From positions 186,001-250,000 of the forward strand of contig NZ_BMSK01000014.1 in the NCBI RefSeq assembly GCF_014649115.1: a stretch of DNA of 64,000 bases, written 5' to 3'. The notes under the pieces were generated by a model. It did not search any database. It saw only the letters and a program-made list of their open reading frames with translations, and was not told where the DNA came from. The first letter of the stretch is position 1. Each line of letters begins with the position of its first letter. The stretch is from Streptomyces eurythermus. Lineage in GTDB: Bacteria; Actinomycetota; Actinomycetes; Streptomycetales; Streptomycetaceae. The translations under genes and the position numbers were made by a program. This document shows positions 61,028 through 64,000 of this stretch, piece after piece.

Positions 61028-62137
61028 ATGAACGACCAGCCGGCCGTCGACACGGTCGAGACCGCCGTCTACACCGTGCCCACCGACGCCCCCGAGGCGG
61101 ACGGCACCCTCGCCTGGGACAAGACGACCCTCGTCCTGGTCACCGCCCGCTCCGGCACCACCACCGGGCTCGGCTACACCTACGCGCCCGCCGCCACCGC
61201 CCACCTCGTCCGCGAACTGCTCGCCGGCACCGTCACCGGCCTGTCCGCGTACGACGTGCCGCGCGCCAACGAACTGATGTGCCGGGCCGTGCGCAACGCC
61301 GGGCTGCCCGGCCTCGCCGCCCAGGCGATCGCCGCCGCCGACATCGCCCTGTGGGACCTCAAGGCCCGCCTGCTCGGCCTGCCCCTCGTCCACCTGCTGG
61401 GCGCCGCCCGCACCGATGTGCCGGTCTACGGCAGCGGCGGCTTCACCACCTACGACGCCGGCCGGCAGGAACGCCAGCTGCGCGGCTGGGCCGAGGAACA
61501 GGGCATCCCCCGCGTCAAGATCAAGATCGGGGAGTCGTGGGGCACCCGGCAGGACCGCGACCTGGAACGCGTCACCCGAGCGCGGGCGGCCATCGGCGAC
61601 ACGGCCGAGCTGTACGTGGACGCCAACGGCGGCTACACCGGAGGCCAGGCGGTACGGATCGCGGGGGCGCTCGCCGACCAGGGGGTCACCTGGTTCGAGG
61701 AACCCGTCTCCTCCGACCACCTCACCGTCCTCGCCGGCCTCCGCGACCGGATCCCGCTCGACGTCGCCGCCGGCGAATACGGCTACACCCTGCCGTACTT
61801 CGAGCACATGCTGGCCGCCGGAGCCGTCGACTGCCTCCAGGCCGACGTCACCCGGTGCGGCGGCATCACCGTCTGGCTGCGCGTCGCCGCGCTCGCCCAC
61901 GCGCGCGGGACCGACATCTCCGGACACTGCGCGCCGCACGCCCACGCCCACGCTGCCGCCGCCGTGCCCAACCTCCGCCATCTGGAGTGGTTCCACGACC
62001 ACGTCCGCATCGAGCGCCTGCTGTTCGACGGCGTCCTCGACCCGGCCGGCGGCAGCGTCACCCCGGGCGCCGACGGGGCCCCCGGGCTCGGCCTCACGCT
62101 CGCCGAAGACAGGGCGGCGCCGTACCGGACGGAGTGA
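61028..62137 (+). CDS. Enolase-superfamily enzyme (mandelate racemase subgroup)
   Basis: 369 residues; ATG 61028 with GGGAGGTGA overlapping the preceding stop. Catalytic layout of the mandelate racemase/muconate-lactonising group: Lys164-x-Lys166 (KIKIG), metal ligands Asp198 (DANGG), Glu224 (EEP) and Glu250 (GEYG), and His300 in GHCAPHAHAH. These enzymes remove the alpha proton of carboxylates and then dehydrate or racemise, often on sugar acids. Operon with a D-2-hydroxy-acid oxidase and an SDR suggests catabolism of a hydroxy or sugar acid. The exact substrate cannot be read from the sequence. Confidence 0.9.
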   Translation: MNDQPAVDTVETAVYTVPTDAPEADGTLAWDKTTLVLVTARSGTTTGLGYTYAPAATAHLVRELLAGTVTGLSAYDVPRANELMCRAVRNAGLPGLAAQAIAAADIALWDLKARLLGLPLVHLLGAARTDVPVYGSGGFTTYDAGRQERQLRGWAEEQGIPRVKIKIGESWGTRQDRDLERVTRARAAIGDTAELYVDANGGYTGGQAVRIAGALADQGVTWFEEPVSSDHLTVLAGLRDRIPLDVAAGEYGYTLPYFEHMLAAGAVDCLQADVTRCGGITVWLRVAALAHARGTDISGHCAPHAHAHAAAAVPNLRHLEWFHDHVRIERLLFDGVLDPAGGSVTPGADGAPGLGLTLAEDRAAPYRTE

Positions 62138-62226
62138 AACGAAGGCGCAGGACACCAGGCCGTACACCGCGCCCTACACCACGCCGGACACCGTGCCGGA
62201 CATCGTGCTGGAAGAGGAGAAGGACC

Positions 62227-63237
62227 ATGCCCCCCACCGTCGTCATCACCGGCGCCAGCGCCGGCATCGGCCGCGCCACCGCCCGCCTGTACGCCCGGCG
62301 CGGCGCCGACGTCGTCCTGGTCGCGCGCGGCGAGGGCGGCCTCCAGGCGGCTGCCGACGAGGTCGCGGCGCTCGGCGGACGGCCCCTGGTCCACGCCGCG
62401 GACGCGGCCGACCCGGCGCAGCTGGAGGCGGCGGCCGACGCCGCGGAGCAGGCGTTCGGACCGGTCGACGTCTGGATCAACTGCGCGTTCGCCACGGTGT
62501 TCGCGCCGTTCGAGGAGATCACCGCCGAGGAGTTCAAGCGGGTCACCGAGGTCACCTACCTCGGCTTCGTCAACGGCACCCGCACCGCCCTGAAGCGCAT
62601 GCTGCCCCGCGACCGGGGCACGATCGTGCAGGTCGGCTCCGCGCTCGGGGAACGGTCCATCCCGCTCCAGTCGGCGTACTGCGGGGCCAAGCACGCCATC
62701 AACGGCTTCACCTCCTCCGTGCGCACCGAACTGCTGCACCGCGGCAGCGGCGTGCACATCACCGTCGCCCAGATGCCCGCCGTCAACACCCCGCAGTTCG
62801 AGTGGGTCCGCTCCCGGCTGGCCAAGCACCCCATGCCGGTCCCGCCGATCTACCAGCCCGAGGTGGCCGCCCGGGGCGTGCTGTACGCGGCCGACCACCC
62901 GCGCCGCAAGCAGTACTACGTCGGCGCCTCCACCGTCGCCACCATCTGGGCCAACCGGCTCGTCCCGGCGCTGCTCGACCGCTATCTGGCCCGCACCGGC
63001 TTCGACTCCCAGCAGACCGACAGCGTCCCGCCGGCCCACCTGGACAACCTCTTCGAACCGGTCGACCGCACACCCGCCGACGACCAGGGCGCGCACGGCG
63101 CCTTCGACGACAGCGCGCACGGCCGCTCCTGGCAGGAGACCCTGCTCCGGCACCCCGCGGCCACCGCCCTCGGCGCCGGCGCTGCCCTGCTCGGCACCAC
63201 CCGCGGCCTGCGCCGCCTGACGGGGCGAGCCGCCTAG
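62227..63237 (+). CDS. SDR-family oxidoreductase with C-terminal extension
   Basis: 336 residues; ATG 62227 with GAGGAGAAGG upstream, about 90 bp after the enolase-superfamily gene. Classical SDR: TGASAGIG (residues 8-15) for NAD(P), Ser138, Tyr151 and Lys155 as catalytic residues. About 90 residues beyond the core carry an acidic linker and a hydrophobic end (LGAGAALLGTTRGL). The residue after the GxxxGxG region favours NADP (VLVARGE). Probably the third gene of the MarR-facing operon. Its end is only 18 bp from the convergent sigma-factor gene. Confidence 0.9.
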   Translation: MPPTVVITGASAGIGRATARLYARRGADVVLVARGEGGLQAAADEVAALGGRPLVHAADAADPAQLEAAADAAEQAFGPVDVWINCAFATVFAPFEEITAEEFKRVTEVTYLGFVNGTRTALKRMLPRDRGTIVQVGSALGERSIPLQSAYCGAKHAINGFTSSVRTELLHRGSGVHITVAQMPAVNTPQFEWVRSRLAKHPMPVPPIYQPEVAARGVLYAADHPRRKQYYVGASTVATIWANRLVPALLDRYLARTGFDSQQTDSVPPAHLDNLFEPVDRTPADDQGAHGAFDDSAHGRSWQETLLRHPAATALGAGAALLGTTRGLRRLTGRAA

Positions 63238-63255
63238 CCGCCTGGGCACAGGCCG

Positions 63256-64000
63256 TCACGCGCGGGGAGCGGGGATGCCGGTGAGCTTGTCGGGGTTGGT
63301 GACCGAGAAGACGCCGGCGATGTGCTCTCCGTCCGGGGCGAGGTCCACCACCACGACGGCGAGCGGGCTCCCGCCGGAGAAGACGAGGGCCCCCGGGTCA
63401 CCGGCCACCAGCCGGTACCGGACGTCGACGCCTTCGGGCGGCAGGGCACGGGCGACCGCCGTGAACACGGCGGCGACCCGGTCGCGGCCGTGCACCGGCC
63501 GGAGGCTGACCGCCGGGCCCTTGCCGCCGCCGTCGGTCCACAGCGTCACATCGGGGGCGAGGACTTCGAGGCGAGCCCGCAGGTCCCCGCCCAGGGCGGC
63601 TTCGGCGAAGCGTTCGGTGACCCGGGCGTGCTGCTCCCGAGGGGGCCGGTGACGCGGGCGGCGGGCCTGGACGTGACGTCGGGCGCGGGTAGCTAGCTGG
63701 CGCACCGCGGTGGGCGAGCGGTCCAGGATCCGCGCGATCTCCGGGTGGGCGAAGCCGAACACCTCGTGCAGCACGAACACGGCGCGCTCCAACGGCGACA
63801 GCGTCTCGAGAACGACGAGGACTGCCATCGACAGCGCCTCGGCGCGTTCGGCGCCCTCGGACGCGTCGTCCCGCCCGACCAGCAGCGGCTCGGGCAGCCA
63901 CGGGCCCACATATGTCTCCCGGCGGCGGCTCAGACGGGCGCGGCGGGCGAGGGCCTGGTTGACCGCGACACGTGTGAGGTAGGCGCGGGCGTTGTCGACG
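63256..64000 (-). CDS. ECF41-type RNA polymerase sigma factor with SnoaL-like C-terminal domain (5' part missing)
   Basis: About 248 C-terminal residues are visible; the gene begins beyond the right edge. The edge shows the end of sigma region 2 (VDNARAYLTRVAVNQAL), then the ECF41 hallmark WLPEPLL and region 4 (LETLSPLERAVFVLHEVFGFAHPEIARILDRSPTAVRQLATRARRHV). An NTF2/SnoaL-like extension follows, with the conserved DGGGK and NPDKL. In this family the extension replaces an anti-sigma factor and tunes activity. Targets are usually a nearby oxidoreductase, epimerase or carboxymuconolactone decarboxylase gene. Here the neighbouring SDR is convergent, not co-directional, so the true target may lie outside the window. 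Confidence 0.92.
   Translation of the reverse strand, partial: VDNARAYLTRVAVNQALARRARLSRRRETYVGPWLPEPLLVGRDDASEGAERAEALSMAVLVVLETLSPLERAVFVLHEVFGFAHPEIARILDRSPTAVRQLATRARRHVQARRPRHRPPREQHARVTERFAEAALGGDLRARLEVLAPDVTLWTDGGGKGPAVSLRPVHGRDRVAAVFTAVARALPPEGVDVRYRLVAGDPGALVFSGGSPLAVVVVDLAPDGEHIAGVFSVTNPDKLTGIPAPRA

Overview
The window is high-GC DNA with strong G/C third-position bias, GTG/TTG starts, AGGAGG-type ribosome sites and rare TTA codons. This points to a Streptomyces-like actinomycete chromosome. The centre (about 7.5-51.4 kb) is a non-ribosomal peptide synthetase (NRPS) gene cluster. No organism or compound name can be read from the sequence, and no database was searched.

Left flank (1-6.1 kb). 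On the minus strand lies a peptide-export locus: a 72-residue double-glycine precursor peptide with no cysteine, a hairpin, an HlyD-type membrane fusion protein, and the 5' end of a C39-peptidase ABC transporter. Next come a PaaI-like hotdog thioesterase (-), a secreted S1-type serine protease (+) and a multidomain GAF/PAS/PP2C phosphatase (-).

NRPS cluster. After about 1.4 kb without a convincing gene come, all on plus: a cytochrome P450 with a TTA codon, a serine hydrolase resembling penicillin-binding-protein-type (SurE-like) thioesterases, and two very large NRPS proteins of 6506 and 6730 residues. An MbtH-like protein and a GNAT acetyltransferase follow. The NRPSs form ten collinear modules: A-T | C-A-T-E x3 | C-A-T || C-A-T-E | C-A-T | C-A-T-E | C-A-T | C-A-T-E. 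The first module has no C domain and the last ends in an E domain with no cis thioesterase. The inferred product is a decapeptide with an L N-terminal and a D C-terminal residue, released by the stand-alone PBP-type thioesterase, most simply as a head-to-tail macrocycle. The specificity pattern read by eye is X1-D-Y2-D-Val3-D-Y4-X5-D-basic6-Thr7-D-(basic or polar)8-Val9-D-X10. X and Y are two pocket types I cannot assign.

Right flank (51.5-64 kb). There is a lower-GC, TTA-containing choice-of-anchor-K-like protein, then a second GAF/PAS/PP2C phosphatase fused to an anti-sigma-type ATPase and interrupted by a Pro/Ala-rich repeat. Three small conserved or hypothetical proteins follow. An isochorismatase-like hydrolase and a MarR regulator (-) diverge from a metabolic operon (+) of an FAD/Fe-S D-lactate-dehydrogenase-like oxidase, an enolase-superfamily enzyme and an SDR oxidoreductase. 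The window ends in an ECF41-type sigma factor (-).

The most notable features are the E-terminated, TE-less ten-module assembly line with its separate PBP-type cyclase, the large repetitive insertions inside adenylation domains and inside a phosphatase, and the cysteine-free peptide-export locus.
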